A stretch of 64,000 nt of DNA from Lederbergia citri (GTDB taxonomy: Bacteria > Bacillota > Bacilli > Bacillales > Bacillaceae_C). The DNA lies in the NCBI RefSeq assembly GCF_018343625.1, contig NZ_JAGYPG010000005.1, positions 148,931 through 212,930 of the forward strand, in the 5' to 3' direction. The notes under the pieces were generated by a model. It saw only the letters and a program-made list of their open reading frames with translations. It was not told where the DNA came from and did not search any database. The translations under genes and the position numbers were made by a program. Positions 53,242 to 64,000 of the stretch are shown one piece after another (within the stretch, counting starts at the first letter, position 1; each line of letters begins with the position of its first letter).

Positions 53242-54711
53242 ATGAACGATCATTATAAAGACGATAGTTTGGCATTGCATACAGATTTATACCAAATCAA
53301 TATGGCGAAAACGTATTGGCAAGACGGAATTCATAATCGAAGAGCTGTGTTTGATCTTTATTTTCGTAAAATGCCTTTCGGAAATGGTTATGCACTTTTT
53401 GCGGGATTAGAGAAAATCATTCATTTCATTGAAAATTTTCGTTTCAGTGAAACAGATATCGAATACTTGCAAGAAGAAGTTGGCTATGAAGAGGAATTCA
53501 TTGATTTTTTAAGAAATTTAACATTCACTGGAACAATCCGTTCAATGAAAGAAGGGGAAGTTGTTTTTAACAATGAACCGATCCTGCAAGTGGAAGCCCC
53601 GCTTGTAGAGGCGCAACTCATTGAAACAGCTTTGCTTAACATTGTGAATTATCAAACATTGATTGCTACAAAAGCTTCACGGATCAAACAAATTGTCGGG
53701 GATGAAATCGCATTAGAATTCGGATCAAGGCGAGCGCAGGAACTAGATGCAGCACTTTGGGGAACTCGAGCGGCTTTCATTGGCGGATTTGATGGTACGA
53801 GTAATGTCCGAGCTGGTAAAATTTTTGACATGCCTGTTGCGGGTACTCACGCACACTCCATGGTCCAAGCATACAAAGACGATTATACGGCTTTTATGAA
53901 ATATGCTGAATCTCACCGAGACTGTGTGTTTTTAGTAGATACGTACGATACGTTAAGGTCTGGAGTGCCAGCTGCTATAAAAGTTGCGAAAGAACTCGGA
54001 GACCGGATTAATTTTAAAGGAATTCGTCTAGATAGCGGCGATATGGCTTTTTTATCAAAAGAAGCAAGAAAGATGCTGGATGAAGCTGGGTTAACAGACG
54101 CTAAAATCTTTGCTTCGAGTGATCTTGACGAATATACGATATTACATTTAAAAGCACAAGGCGCGCGGATTGATTCATGGGGTGTTGGGACAAAATTAAT
54201 TACAGCTTATGATCAGCCTGCATTAGGAGCCGTATACAAACTTGTTTCGATTGAAAATGAACTTGGAGGAATGGAAGATACAATTAAAATCTCCAGCAAT
54301 GCTGAAAAGGTTTCAACACCTGGCAGAAAAAAGGTTTATCGTATAGTAAATAGGATAAATCGTAAATCAGAAGGGGATTACATTACATTATGGGATGAGA
54401 AACCGGAAGACGAGCCGCGGCTTAAAATGTTCCATCCAGTTCATACGTATATTAGTAAGTTTGTGACCAACTTCGATGCAATCAACTTGCATGAAGTAAT
54501 TTATGATAATGGCAAGCTTGTGTATCGTTTGCCAGAGCTTAAGGAAATTCAAGGATATGCGAAAGAAAACCTTAGTTTATTATGGGATGAGTATAAACGG
54601 TCTCTGAATCCTGAAGAATACCCTGTCGACCTTAGCCAAAGATGCTGGAATAATAAAATGAGGAATATTGAAGAGGTAAAAGAAAAAGTTAGTAAACTGA
54701 AAAAATCATAG
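53242..54711 (+). CDS. pncB: Nicotinate phosphoribosyltransferase
   Basis: A 489-residue enzyme that makes nicotinate mononucleotide from nicotinate and PRPP. Family blocks LHTDLYQINMAKTYW, FGSRRAQELDAALWGTRAAF, VAGTHAHSMVQAY and IRLDSGDMAFLSKEARKML are all present. GGAGTGG precedes ATG at 53242; the frame upstream of that belongs to pncA sequence. Third gene of the operon. Confidence 0.95.
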   Translation: MNDHYKDDSLALHTDLYQINMAKTYWQDGIHNRRAVFDLYFRKMPFGNGYALFAGLEKIIHFIENFRFSETDIEYLQEEVGYEEEFIDFLRNLTFTGTIRSMKEGEVVFNNEPILQVEAPLVEAQLIETALLNIVNYQTLIATKASRIKQIVGDEIALEFGSRRAQELDAALWGTRAAFIGGFDGTSNVRAGKIFDMPVAGTHAHSMVQAYKDDYTAFMKYAESHRDCVFLVDTYDTLRSGVPAAIKVAKELGDRINFKGIRLDSGDMAFLSKEARKMLDEAGLTDAKIFASSDLDEYTILHLKAQGARIDSWGVGTKLITAYDQPALGAVYKLVSIENELGGMEDTIKISSNAEKVSTPGRKKVYRIVNRINRKSEGDYITLWDEKPEDEPRLKMFHPVHTYISKFVTNFDAINLHEVIYDNGKLVYRLPELKEIQGYAKENLSLLWDEYKRSLNPEEYPVDLSQRCWNNKMRNIEEVKEKVSKLKKS

Positions 54712-54727
54712 GTCAGGAGGAATCACG

Positions 54728-55555
54728 ATGGATGAACTCCAAAAGCAAATTATAGAAGAACTTAAAGTTCTCCCTGAAATAGACGCACAAGAAGAGATCC
54801 GTAAAAGTATTGATTTCATGAAGGAATATATGGAAAAATATATGTTTTTTAACGGATTTGTGTTAGGTATTTCCGGTGGGCAGGATTCAACACTTGTTGG
54901 AAAGCTTGCACAAATGGCCGTTGATGAATTAAATGAAGGACGAGATATAGAAAAATATAAGTTTATCGCGGTTCGACTACCATATGGTAAGCAGAGTGAT
55001 TCTAATGATGTAGATGATGCATTGGATTTTATTAAACCAAGTGTTACGTATGAAGTGAATATTAAAAATGCAGTTGAAGCAAGTGTTGAAGCAATGCGAG
55101 AAGCCGGCGTTGAAATTTCAGATTTTACGAAAGGGAATGAAAAGGCGAGAGAACGCATGAAGGTTCAATACAGTATTGCTGCAATGTATAATTGTGTTGT
55201 ACTTGGTACAGATCATGCTGCAGAAGCACTGACCGGATTTTTCACAAAATATGGTGATGGTGGTTCTGATTTAGTGCCAATCTACCGTTTAAATAAAAGA
55301 CAAGGCAGACAAGTGCTCAAGGAGCTCTGCTGTCCTGAACACTTATATATGAAAGTTCCGACGGCAGATCTCGAGGACGATCGACCAATGCTTCCAGATG
55401 AAGTTGCCTTAGGCGTTTCATATGATGAAATTGATGACTACCTTGAAGGAAAAGAAGTTTCACATACAGCTAAAAATACAATCGAAGCAATATACCGTAA
55501 ATCAGCACACAAACGACATATGCCAATCACTCTATTTGACACTTTTTGGAAGTAG
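54728..55555 (+). CDS. nadE: NH3-dependent NAD synthetase
   Basis: A 275-residue NAD synthetase: PP-loop GISGGQDSTLVGKLAQ, VRLPYGKQSDSNDVDDAL, GTDHAAEALTGFFTKYGDGG and LPDEVALGVSYDEIDDYLEG. The protein lacks a glutaminase domain, so ammonia is the donor. AGGAGG precedes ATG. It completes the pathway from nicotinamide (PncA, PncB), apart from NadD, which lies elsewhere. Confidence 0.95.
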   Translation: MDELQKQIIEELKVLPEIDAQEEIRKSIDFMKEYMEKYMFFNGFVLGISGGQDSTLVGKLAQMAVDELNEGRDIEKYKFIAVRLPYGKQSDSNDVDDALDFIKPSVTYEVNIKNAVEASVEAMREAGVEISDFTKGNEKARERMKVQYSIAAMYNCVVLGTDHAAEALTGFFTKYGDGGSDLVPIYRLNKRQGRQVLKELCCPEHLYMKVPTADLEDDRPMLPDEVALGVSYDEIDDYLEGKEVSHTAKNTIEAIYRKSAHKRHMPITLFDTFWK

Positions 55556-55567
55556 ATTGACTACGTT

Positions 55568-55622
55568 AAAGGACAGGTATAAAGTATCAAACAAACTGAT
55601 GCTTTTTTCCTGTCCTTTCTTC
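55568..55622 (+). terminator. Terminator of the NAD salvage operon
   Basis: AAAGGACAGG pairs with CCTGTCCTTT around a long loop that itself has AAGTATCA/TGATGCTT pairing; a CTTCTTTC tract follows. Confidence 0.8.
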
Positions 55623-55867
55623 TTTCATTTTACGGGAGGATTTTCCTGTTTTAGACAGAATATTATTGTTAAGGAGTATGTCTCTGTTAAAAACCATTGT
55701 TGAAATGGCGAATATATTGAAGGTGACTCTTGTTAGGTCACGAAAGACCTATATGCGTAATAAAATCATAAAGAGTCAATTGCAATCCCGCGAAAAGTGA
55801 GTACGGTGGAAATCAACAAGCTTTAACAGAGCTAATCAGAAAAATAAATAGACGGCGGTGTATGTGG

Positions 55868-56824
55868 ATGAACAGCGATATGATGCAGCAGCAAATCAAA
55901 AAGATTTTACAAAACATTGAAAAAGTTATGATTGGAAAGACGGACGTGGCAAGACTTAGTCTTTTAGCCCTTTTGGCGGAAGGCCATGTATTGCTTGAGG
56001 ATGTTCCTGGAGTAGGGAAAACGATGATGGTAAGAGCTTTGGCTAAATCCGTAAATGCAACCTTTAAACGAATTCAATTTACCCCTGACTTACTACCTTC
56101 TGATGTTCTAGGGGTCTCTATATATAATCAAAAGGAAATGGAATTTACTTTTAGACCTGGCCCAATAGTGGGAAATATCATTCTTGCTGATGAAATTAAT
56201 CGTACTTCCCCTAAAACCCAATCAGCCTTGTTGGAAGGAATGGAAGAAAAGAGTATTACGGTAGATGGTTCGACTCTCCAACTGGAGAAGCCATTTTTTG
56301 TCATGGCTACGCAAAACCCGATTGAATATGAAGGGACATACCCGTTGCCAGAAGCTCAGCTTGATCGATTTTTATTAAAAATGAAAATGGGGTATCCTTC
56401 GGAAAAAGAAGAAGTAGAAGTATTAACGCGATCACAAAAAGTACCGCCAATCGAAGAATTGCAACCAGTTATCACATTGGTAGAATTAAGGGAACTTCAG
56501 CAACAAGTAAAAGAAACGTATATAGAAGAAACATTAAAACAATATATTGTTGAATTAGCGAATCGAACGAGAAAACATCCGAATGTATATTTGGGAGCAA
56601 GCCCTCGAGCCTCCATTGCTCTTATGAAAGCATCACAATCTCTTGCCTTTTTATCAGGACGTGATTATGTTATTCCGGACGACATTCAATATTTAATGCC
56701 TTTTGTGTTTTCTCACCGAATGATTTTAAAGGCTGATGCAAAATATCAAGGAATCACGACTGAACAAATATTAGAAGAGATCATTGAAAAAACTCATGTT
56801 CCAATCAAAAGGGCTGTTAAATAA
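55868..56824 (+). CDS. yeaC: MoxR-family AAA+ ATPase
   Basis: A 318-residue AAA+ protein: Walker A EDVPGVGKTMMV, Walker B IILADEINRTSPKTQ, sensor region ATQNPIEYEGTYPLPEAQLDRF. MoxR ATPases help mature metal- or protein-based complexes together with DUF58 partners. ATG at 55868 is seven bases after GGCGGTG; ATG 55862 is too near. First gene of a yeaC-yeaD-yebA group as in B. subtilis, upstream of guaA. Confidence 0.92.
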   Translation: MNSDMMQQQIKKILQNIEKVMIGKTDVARLSLLALLAEGHVLLEDVPGVGKTMMVRALAKSVNATFKRIQFTPDLLPSDVLGVSIYNQKEMEFTFRPGPIVGNIILADEINRTSPKTQSALLEGMEEKSITVDGSTLQLEKPFFVMATQNPIEYEGTYPLPEAQLDRFLLKMKMGYPSEKEEVEVLTRSQKVPPIEELQPVITLVELRELQQQVKETYIEETLKQYIVELANRTRKHPNVYLGASPRASIALMKASQSLAFLSGRDYVIPDDIQYLMPFVFSHRMILKADAKYQGITTEQILEEIIEKTHVPIKRAVK

Positions 56825-58048
56825 ATGAGATCTTTTTTTAAACGGAATCGAATTATAGCTAGAATCCAACCTTTTTTTGGGATGATTTTCTTACTTTTGC
56901 TATTAGCTCTAACATATGCGTTTGCCATGTTTCAAGGAGGATTTGTAAGCTGGTTTTTATTTTTTAGCTTTCTTCCCTTTGCCATTTATTCTATTGCTCT
57001 ATTAATTTATCCATTAAATGATTTTCAAATTGATAGAGTCTTTACTCCGTTACAATTAACAGCGGGAGAACAAGTTACAGTAAGAGTATCATTGTGTCGG
57101 AAAATTCCTTTTCCTCTTCTTTTTCTAATTGTTGCGGACTGGGGACCAGATAACTTTTATAATCGCGGCAGTAAAAAAATCTTGTTTCCTGGCTTTAAAA
57201 GAAAAATGGAGTTTTATTACAAAATTGATGAAGTTCCTCGGGGAGAGCATATTTTTGAAGCGATTCGATTTAAAACCGGGGATGCACTTGGTTTAGTGGA
57301 AAAAGAAAAGTGGTTTGACAGGAGGGAAGTTTTATTAGTCTACCCTCAATATGTGGAGATTGAACACCGTGCTCTTGAAAGTCAATATGAGCAAGGGGGT
57401 ACTGCTTCTGTAATGCAATTTCAAAAGGATACTTCACTTGTTGCAGGCATTAGGCAGTATCAGCCAGGAGATCGTTTTTCATGGATTGATTGGAAGGCGT
57501 TTGCTCGGACGAATGATATGATGTCTAAGGAATTTGAGATTAGGCAAACTAACGACCTTCTCATCATATTGGATCGAACGAAGACAAGGAGCTTTGAAGA
57601 AGTTGTTAAATTTGCTGCATCCGTAACAAAATCCGTTCTTAAATATGGTGGGCAGATTGGTCTATTTTCGGCAGGGAAAGATAAAACCTTTTTCCCGATC
57701 AGAGGAGGGGATCAGCAACAGCAGCAGATTTTTCTTCATCTAGCTAAGGTAAAATCAGATAGCGAGGTTCCTTTGGCAAATATTATTGAGACTGAAACAA
57801 TTCTTTTTAAACAGCCTGCTGTCATGATCGTTATTACTTCCGTATTAAGTAAGGAACTGATTGATCAAGCTGGGGTTTATTTGCGACGCAGAGGAACGTT
57901 TATCGTATATTACATTAAAAAGAAAGATGACCCATTGAGCCAAGAGGAACTCATGGTTAGAGCAGCGGCTATGCAAAAAGGAATTTTTATGATACCGCTG
58001 TATGAAGGTGACTTTCGAAGAGCATTTTCGGAGGTGAAGCGGGCGTGA
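56825..58048 (+). CDS. yeaD: DUF58 family protein
   Basis: A 407-residue protein with two N-terminal membrane helices, then a soluble domain with the DUF58 core VAGIRQYQPGDRFSWIDWKAFART and a vWA-like region (NDLLIILDRTKTRSFEEVV). It starts directly after the MoxR stop with an ATG overlapping its context. Works with the ATPase and the transglutaminase-like protein, probably at the cell envelope. Confidence 0.9.
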   Translation: MRSFFKRNRIIARIQPFFGMIFLLLLLALTYAFAMFQGGFVSWFLFFSFLPFAIYSIALLIYPLNDFQIDRVFTPLQLTAGEQVTVRVSLCRKIPFPLLFLIVADWGPDNFYNRGSKKILFPGFKRKMEFYYKIDEVPRGEHIFEAIRFKTGDALGLVEKEKWFDRREVLLVYPQYVEIEHRALESQYEQGGTASVMQFQKDTSLVAGIRQYQPGDRFSWIDWKAFARTNDMMSKEFEIRQTNDLLIILDRTKTRSFEEVVKFAASVTKSVLKYGGQIGLFSAGKDKTFFPIRGGDQQQQQIFLHLAKVKSDSEVPLANIIETETILFKQPAVMIVITSVLSKELIDQAGVYLRRRGTFIVYYIKKKDDPLSQEELMVRAAAMQKGIFMIPLYEGDFRRAFSEVKRA

Positions 58049-60228
58049 TGAACAAACATTTCGTTTCTACCTTAATATTATATGTATTTGGTTTCTTGCT
58101 ATTATGGGAATGGCTGCGGCCACTTAACCAAATTACTCATACTGGTCATTTATATTATTTCGTTATATTTATCGCTTTTTCTCTTTTGATAAATTTGCTC
58201 CCGGTCAATATCTGGCTCCGTCGATTGATCAAAGCAAGTACTATTTTACTTTTTACTTACTCTATTTTCGGTCGTCAGGATCTTAGTATTTTTAAGTGGT
58301 TCATGTTATTTTTAGAAGATGTTTATTTAAATATAAAATTATTGTTTTCTGGAAATATAAATGATTTATCAGATATGTTTCGGACACTTCTGTTTTTTAT
58401 ATTGCTTTGGATTATGACCTATCTCCTAACTTACTGGTTGACGATTAGGAAAAGGATTCTTATTTTTTATTTTATGACCATTCTTTATGTTAGCGTTTTG
58501 GATACGTTTACGATTTATAATGGAGAGTGGGCGATTGTTCGGATTGTCGTCCTCGGCTTTGCGCTGCTTGGAATATTATTTTTTCAGCGCCTTCTCGATA
58601 AAGAGCAAATTCAAAACCGTGGAAATCTCTTGAACAAGTGGGTTATTCCACTTATCGTTATGATTGTAGCAAGTGTTTTCCTCGGCTATGCCTCTCCAAA
58701 AGCAGGTCCGATTTGGCCCGATCCTGTTCCTTTTATTCAATCCAAAGCCGATAACGTTTTTCCGAGAAAAGGGGGGGTGTCGAGGATTGGGTATAGCCCA
58801 GATGATTCAAAATTGGGCGGTCCTTTTATAGGAGATAATCGGGTTGTTTTTGAAGTGAGAACACCGACGAAGCAATATTGGAGAGTGGAGACGAAAGATA
58901 CTTATACCGGAAAAGGCTGGGAGGGTACTGAAGAATCTATTCAAGGAAAGTTTCTTTCAGGGGAAGATGCCCCTATGGATATTGCTTCAACAACGGATGA
59001 GCCGATGCGAAAAGCATCATTAGATTTCAAGATTTCCTATCCACATATAGTCTTGCCCTATGGTTTTTTTACAGTGCATGGTAATGAAGATGGATATTTT
59101 AAATATGATGCAGGTGAAAAAATCTTGTCTTATCATGCTGATGATTCACCTTCTAAGCTCACGCATTATGAAATTGACTATAGAAGAACAGCTTTTAGTT
59201 TAAAAGAAATGCGCACAACATACCCAAGTCAATTGAATTCTCCTGCCACGATTAGATTTACTCAGTTGCCATTGAATTTACCTGAGAGGGTTAGGGATTT
59301 GGCTGAGGAACTGACGAAAGATCAAGATAATTGGTTTGATAAGGCAAAAGCGATTGAAAGGTATTTTAAAAGTGGAGACTTTGTATATAGTCAATCCGAT
59401 GTAGCAATCCCTACGGAGGACCAAGATTACGTCGATCAATTTTTATTTGACACAAAAAAAGGTTATTGCGATAACTTTTCAACTTCAATGGTTGTCCTTC
59501 TGCGTGCTGCTGGAGTTCCTGCAAGATGGGCAAAGGGGTATTCGGCAGGTCAATATAATGGTGAGACAGATGGAAAAGATCGAATATATAAGGTCACAAA
59601 TAATGACGCTCATTCATGGGTTGAGGTCTATTTTCCTTCAGAAGGCTGGGTTCCGTTTGAGCCAACGATTGGATTTAGCAACCATACTACTATCGTGAAT
59701 GATGAAGAAAAAGAAACGACTGCTCCTATTACACCAGCTATTCAGCCTTCGAAGCCAAATCAACTAGATAACAAAGATGATTTAAAGCAAAAAGAAAATA
59801 AACAAACGAAAAAGAAAGACGCAATAAGTGGATCTGCAATCATTAGTGCCTTTATAGCGAAAAGTAAATATATATTAGTAGGGATTTTGCTTGTTGTTAT
59901 TATTACTGGAGCTTGGTTATATTGGCAAAGGAGCAAGTGGATACCGCATATTCTTTTGTGGAGATTTAAAAGAAAAAATGATGCAGACACACTGGTTCGT
60001 GCGTATGAAGAATTATTAAAGCAGCTTGATCGTTTTGGAATAAAGCGAAATATCGGGCAAACTCTCCGCGAATACGCCAGCTATGTTGATTTTCATTTTG
60101 ATACGAAAGATATGAGTGACTTGACACAATGTTACGAGAGAGCGATCTACAGAGGAGACATGGTTGAAACAGAATGGGAATATGCGAGTAAGTTATGGGA
60201 AAATTTAATTAAAAAGGCAACAGGTTGA
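58045..60228 (+). CDS. yebA: Transglutaminase-like membrane protein (TgpA/YebA type)
   Basis: A 727-residue protein: N-terminal membrane helices, an extracytosolic region and a transglutaminase-like core with catalytic Cys (DTKKGYCDNFSTSMVVLLRAAGVPAR), His (NDAHSWVEVYFP) and Asp (EPTIGF region), then a further membrane helix near 610 and a DUF4129-like C terminus. GTG at 58045 lies eight bases after GGAGGTG; ATG 58048 is equally possible. Overlaps the DUF58 stop. Confidence 0.9.
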   Translation: MMNKHFVSTLILYVFGFLLLWEWLRPLNQITHTGHLYYFVIFIAFSLLINLLPVNIWLRRLIKASTILLFTYSIFGRQDLSIFKWFMLFLEDVYLNIKLLFSGNINDLSDMFRTLLFFILLWIMTYLLTYWLTIRKRILIFYFMTILYVSVLDTFTIYNGEWAIVRIVVLGFALLGILFFQRLLDKEQIQNRGNLLNKWVIPLIVMIVASVFLGYASPKAGPIWPDPVPFIQSKADNVFPRKGGVSRIGYSPDDSKLGGPFIGDNRVVFEVRTPTKQYWRVETKDTYTGKGWEGTEESIQGKFLSGEDAPMDIASTTDEPMRKASLDFKISYPHIVLPYGFFTVHGNEDGYFKYDAGEKILSYHADDSPSKLTHYEIDYRRTAFSLKEMRTTYPSQLNSPATIRFTQLPLNLPERVRDLAEELTKDQDNWFDKAKAIERYFKSGDFVYSQSDVAIPTEDQDYVDQFLFDTKKGYCDNFSTSMVVLLRAAGVPARWAKGYSAGQYNGETDGKDRIYKVTNNDAHSWVEVYFPSEGWVPFEPTIGFSNHTTIVNDEEKETTAPITPAIQPSKPNQLDNKDDLKQKENKQTKKKDAISGSAIISAFIAKSKYILVGILLVVIITGAWLYWQRSKWIPHILLWRFKRKNDADTLVRAYEELLKQLDRFGIKRNIGQTLREYASYVDFHFDTKDMSDLTQCYERAIYRGDMVETEWEYASKLWENLIKKATG

Positions 60229-60311
60229 CCATGTTTTAATTCAGGTTTAAAATAAAACGCAGGTTTAATCTTTGTAACGATAATTAAATTATTGATGTCG
60301 CCTAATTGGCG

Positions 60312-60385
60312 GAACTTCATATAATCCCATTAATATGGTATGGGAGTCTCTACGAGGTCACCTTAAATGATCTTACTATGAAGGC
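60312..60385 (+). ncRNA. Guanine riboswitch (purine class)
   Basis: ACTTCATATAATCCCATTAA, then TATGGGAGTCTCTACGAGGTC and CTTACTATGAAG are the P1, J1/2, P2, J2/3, P3 and J3/1 parts of the purine riboswitch. The specificity base before TATG is C (ACTATG), which marks guanine, not adenine. It lies 280 bases before guaA. Confidence 0.95.
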
Positions 60386-60434
60386 AGTTCTTTCCATAGG
60401 ACAAGCAAACCCTTTTGTTCTGTCTTCTTTTAAT

Positions 60435-60487
60435 ACTGGAATTCTGCCTTCTTAGTATAATAAGATGGCGGAATTTCAGTTTTTTAT
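60435..60487 (+). terminator. Guanine-controlled terminator before guaA
   Basis: ACTGGAATTCTGCC and GGCGGAATTTCAGT form a long stem ending in T6. CTGCCTTC (60444-60451) is also the exact complement of GAAGGCAG (60380-60387) at the 3' strand of riboswitch P1, giving the antiterminator that forms without guanine. Confidence 0.9.
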
Positions 60488-60667
60488 TTGGTTATGTTAA
60501 AGCTGATGATTAATTTTACCACTTTGTTGATTTTATCTAAGGTTCCAATTGGAAAATGGTACATGAAAGACTCGCAAGTGCATAGCTCCGAAGTCGATTG
60601 ACACCTTGGAAAACAAGCACATAGGGAGTAAATCTCAGCTTATTTAATATATTTTGGAGGGTACAAT

Positions 60668-62221
60668 ATGCCAGGGAAAACGGAATTGCATGATCAGGAA
60701 ATGATTGTAGTTTTAGACTTTGGGAGTCAATATAATCAATTAATCACAAGAAGAATACGAGAATTTGGTGTATACAGCGAACTGCATCCCCATACCATTT
60801 CTGTTGAAGAAATTAAAAAAATGAATCCAAAAGGCATCATTTTGTCTGGAGGACCGAATAGTGTCTATTCCGAAAACGCGTTTCGCTGCGACGAAAAACT
60901 TTTTGACCTAGGGATACCGGTTTTTGGAATTTGCTACGGAATGCAACTAATGACAGTTCATTTTGGTGGACGTGTCGAAAGAGCAAAGGAACGCGAATAC
61001 GGAAAAGCGTTGATACAAATTGAAGAAGGCGCACATTTATTTAAAGGGTTGCCGAATGAACAAGTCGTTTGGATGAGTCATGGTGATTTAGTACAGGATG
61101 CACCTGAAGGGTTTACTGTCGACGCTACCAATCCATCATGTCCAATTGCGGCAATGAGTAACGTTGAAAAGCAATTGTATGCTGTTCAGTTCCACCCTGA
61201 GGTACGCCACTCTATCCATGGTAATGAAATATTAAAAAACTTTGTATTTGAAATTTGTGGCTGCAAAGGTGACTGGTCGATGGAAAACTTCATTGAAATA
61301 GAAATGGAGAAAATTCGTCAAGAAGTCGGAGATAAAAAAGTATTATGCGCTCTTAGTGGCGGGGTAGATTCTTCGGTAGTGGCTGTATTAATCCATAAAG
61401 CAATTGGTGACCAACTGACATGTATTTTTGTTGATCACGGTTTGCTTCGTAAAGGTGAGGCCGACAGCGTCATGAAAACATTTAGCGAAGGCTTCCATAT
61501 GAATGTTATCAAGATTGATGCTAGTGACCGTTTTCTCGGCAAGTTAAAAGGAGTAACAGATCCTGAACAAAAGCGTAAAATTATCGGTAATGAATTTATT
61601 TACGTGTTTGATGATGAAGCAACAAAGCTTAAGGGCATCGAATATTTAGCTCAAGGGACACTTTATACAGATATTATTGAAAGTGGGACTGCAACTGCTC
61701 AAACAATAAAATCCCATCATAATGTAGGCGGATTACCAGAAGATATGCAATTTAAATTGATCGAACCCCTCAACACATTGTTCAAGGACGAAGTAAGAGC
61801 ACTGGGAACTGAACTGGGGATTCCAGATGAGATCGTTTGGCGCCAGCCTTTTCCAGGACCAGGTTTAGGAATTCGTGTTTTAGGTGAAGTAACTGATGAC
61901 AAACTTGAAATAGTTCGAGAATCGGATTATATTTTGCGCGAAGAAATTAAAAAAGCTGGCTTAGAAAGAGAAATTTGGCAATACTTCACGGTGCTCCCTG
62001 ATATTCGAAGTGTTGGGGTAATGGGAGACTCCCGCACATATGATCACACAATCGGAATAAGAGCCGTTACATCAATCGATGGTATGACGTCGGATTGGGC
62101 TAGAATTCCTTGGGACGTACTTGAAAAAATCTCTACGAGAATTGTTAATGAAGTGGAACACGTCAATCGTGTCGTTTATGACATTACTAGTAAGCCACCT
62201 GCAACTATCGAATGGGAATAG
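60668..62221 (+). CDS. guaA: GMP synthase (glutamine-hydrolysing)
   Basis: A 517-residue two-domain enzyme. The class-I amidotransferase half has VLDFGSQYNQLITRRIRE, nucleophile Cys in FGICYGMQLM and AVQFHPEV; the synthetase half has the PP-loop ALSGGVDSSVVAVL and the dimer end YDITSKPPATIEWE. It makes GMP from XMP. TTTGGAGGG precedes ATG. In B. subtilis guaA is followed by pbuG; here rRNA genes follow. Confidence 0.97.
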   Translation: MPGKTELHDQEMIVVLDFGSQYNQLITRRIREFGVYSELHPHTISVEEIKKMNPKGIILSGGPNSVYSENAFRCDEKLFDLGIPVFGICYGMQLMTVHFGGRVERAKEREYGKALIQIEEGAHLFKGLPNEQVVWMSHGDLVQDAPEGFTVDATNPSCPIAAMSNVEKQLYAVQFHPEVRHSIHGNEILKNFVFEICGCKGDWSMENFIEIEMEKIRQEVGDKKVLCALSGGVDSSVVAVLIHKAIGDQLTCIFVDHGLLRKGEADSVMKTFSEGFHMNVIKIDASDRFLGKLKGVTDPEQKRKIIGNEFIYVFDDEATKLKGIEYLAQGTLYTDIIESGTATAQTIKSHHNVGGLPEDMQFKLIEPLNTLFKDEVRALGTELGIPDEIVWRQPFPGPGLGIRVLGEVTDDKLEIVRESDYILREEIKKAGLEREIWQYFTVLPDIRSVGVMGDSRTYDHTIGIRAVTSIDGMTSDWARIPWDVLEKISTRIVNEVEHVNRVVYDITSKPPATIEWE

Positions 62222-62235
62222 GAGAATTAATGTAG

Positions 62236-62270
62236 TAGACCTATTGGCAATGGCTAATAGGTCTTTTGTT
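62236..62270 (+). terminator. Terminator after guaA
   Basis: AGACCTATT pairs with AATAGGTCT, then TTTGTT. Confidence 0.9.
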
Positions 62271-62312
62271 ATACTAGGATAATATTACCAATGAGTTTTA
62301 TTTGTAAGTTTA

Positions 62313-62341
62313 TTGACGTTATTATTATAAAATGATACTAT
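62313..62341 (+). promoter_or_regulatory. rRNA operon promoter P1
   Basis: TTGACG, a 17-base spacer and TACTAT. First of two tandem sigma-A promoters before 16S. Confidence 0.8.
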
Positions 62342-62392
62342 TGTAAAACAGTCGACATAATCATTTGGTTGAAAAAATATTATACAAAATGG

Positions 62393-62421
62393 TTGACTGT
62401 TAAGCAGAAACATGCTATATT
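62393..62421 (+). promoter_or_regulatory. rRNA operon promoter P2
   Basis: TTGACT, a 17-base spacer and TATATT, 80 bases after P1, the usual arrangement for a Bacillus rrn operon. Confidence 0.88.
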
Positions 62422-62454
62422 AATAGAGTCGCTTCTTGATGCGACATATTAGTT

Positions 62455-62470
62455 TGATCTTTGAAAACTG
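62455..62470 (+). promoter_or_regulatory. boxA antitermination element of the rRNA leader
   Basis: TGATCTTTGAAAACTG, close to the Bacillus rrn boxA TGCTCTTTGAAAACT bound by Nus factors. A GTCGC/GCGAC hairpin lies just upstream. Confidence 0.75.
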
Positions 62471-62545
62471 AACGAAACGAACGTTAAATTATTTATTTTA
62501 AACAATGGTTTTATACCATTGCCAGCAAATGAGCTAACAAACTAC

Positions 62546-64000
<1,455 letters not shown>

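Noticed and set aside
55422..55703. 93-codon frame after nadE
   Set aside because: It overlaps nadE in another frame and then the terminator; no independent start signal.

Overview
The window is chromosomal DNA of a low-GC, endospore-forming member of the Bacillaceae. It ends inside a typical Bacillus-type 16S rRNA gene preceded by guaA. It also carries a YjcZ/SscA-type spore peptide, a pspA-ydjG-ydjH-ydjI operon behind a sigma-W-like promoter, a yeaC-yeaD-yebA-guaA order like that of B. subtilis, and T-rich Rho-independent terminators throughout. Species cannot be fixed by eye.

Layout. 1-2.4 kb: a partial TrkH/Ktr potassium channel, an AlkD-like protein, YqhV and a YitT-family membrane protein. 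2.4-8.9 kb: a sulfur block with a minus-strand operon comA-cysH-sat-cysC (sulfate activation, reduction and phosphosulfolactate synthesis, as in the yisZ-yitABCDEFG cluster of B. subtilis), flanked by an MFS exporter and a TSUP anion carrier. 9.1-11.7 kb: a Mn2+ (yybP-ykoY) riboswitch reading towards a kinase-like gene, then a SAM-I riboswitch controlling an isochorismatase-like protein and an AmiS/UreI amide channel. 12.2-15 kb: two secreted glycanases (GH8, GH16) with the same FIMAH tail. 15.1-21.9 kb: an oligopeptide-type ABC importer with unusual architecture. 22-29.9 kb: AI-2E/LrgA/LrgB, a phosphotransferase, a paired SMR exporter and the psp operon. 30-44 kb: mixed metabolic genes (hisJ, aldose epimerase, MHS transporter, alkaline phosphatase, lipase-like hydrolase, aconitase, uracil-DNA glycosylase) and one complete IS3-family element. 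44.2-51.5 kb: an intact lacZ next to a sugar ABC importer whose two permease genes are both frameshifted. 52-55.6 kb: an NAD salvage operon (HAD phosphatase, pncA, pncB, nadE). 55.9-62.3 kb: yeaC-yeaD-yebA, then guaA behind a guanine riboswitch. 62.3 kb to the end: tandem rRNA promoters, boxA and most of 16S.

The most unusual structure is a set of four intergenic tandem-repeat arrays (7.5, 39.3, 47.3 and 47.6 kb). Their sequences are unrelated but all share a 51-52 bp period, about five DNA helical turns, and contain short dyads. Other points of interest are a solute-binding protein that reads as a circular permutation, the SAM-riboswitch hydrolase/channel pair whose hydrolase lacks two of three expected catalytic residues, and the Mn2+ riboswitch placed before a kinase-like gene. 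All calls come from reading the sequence; no database search was run.
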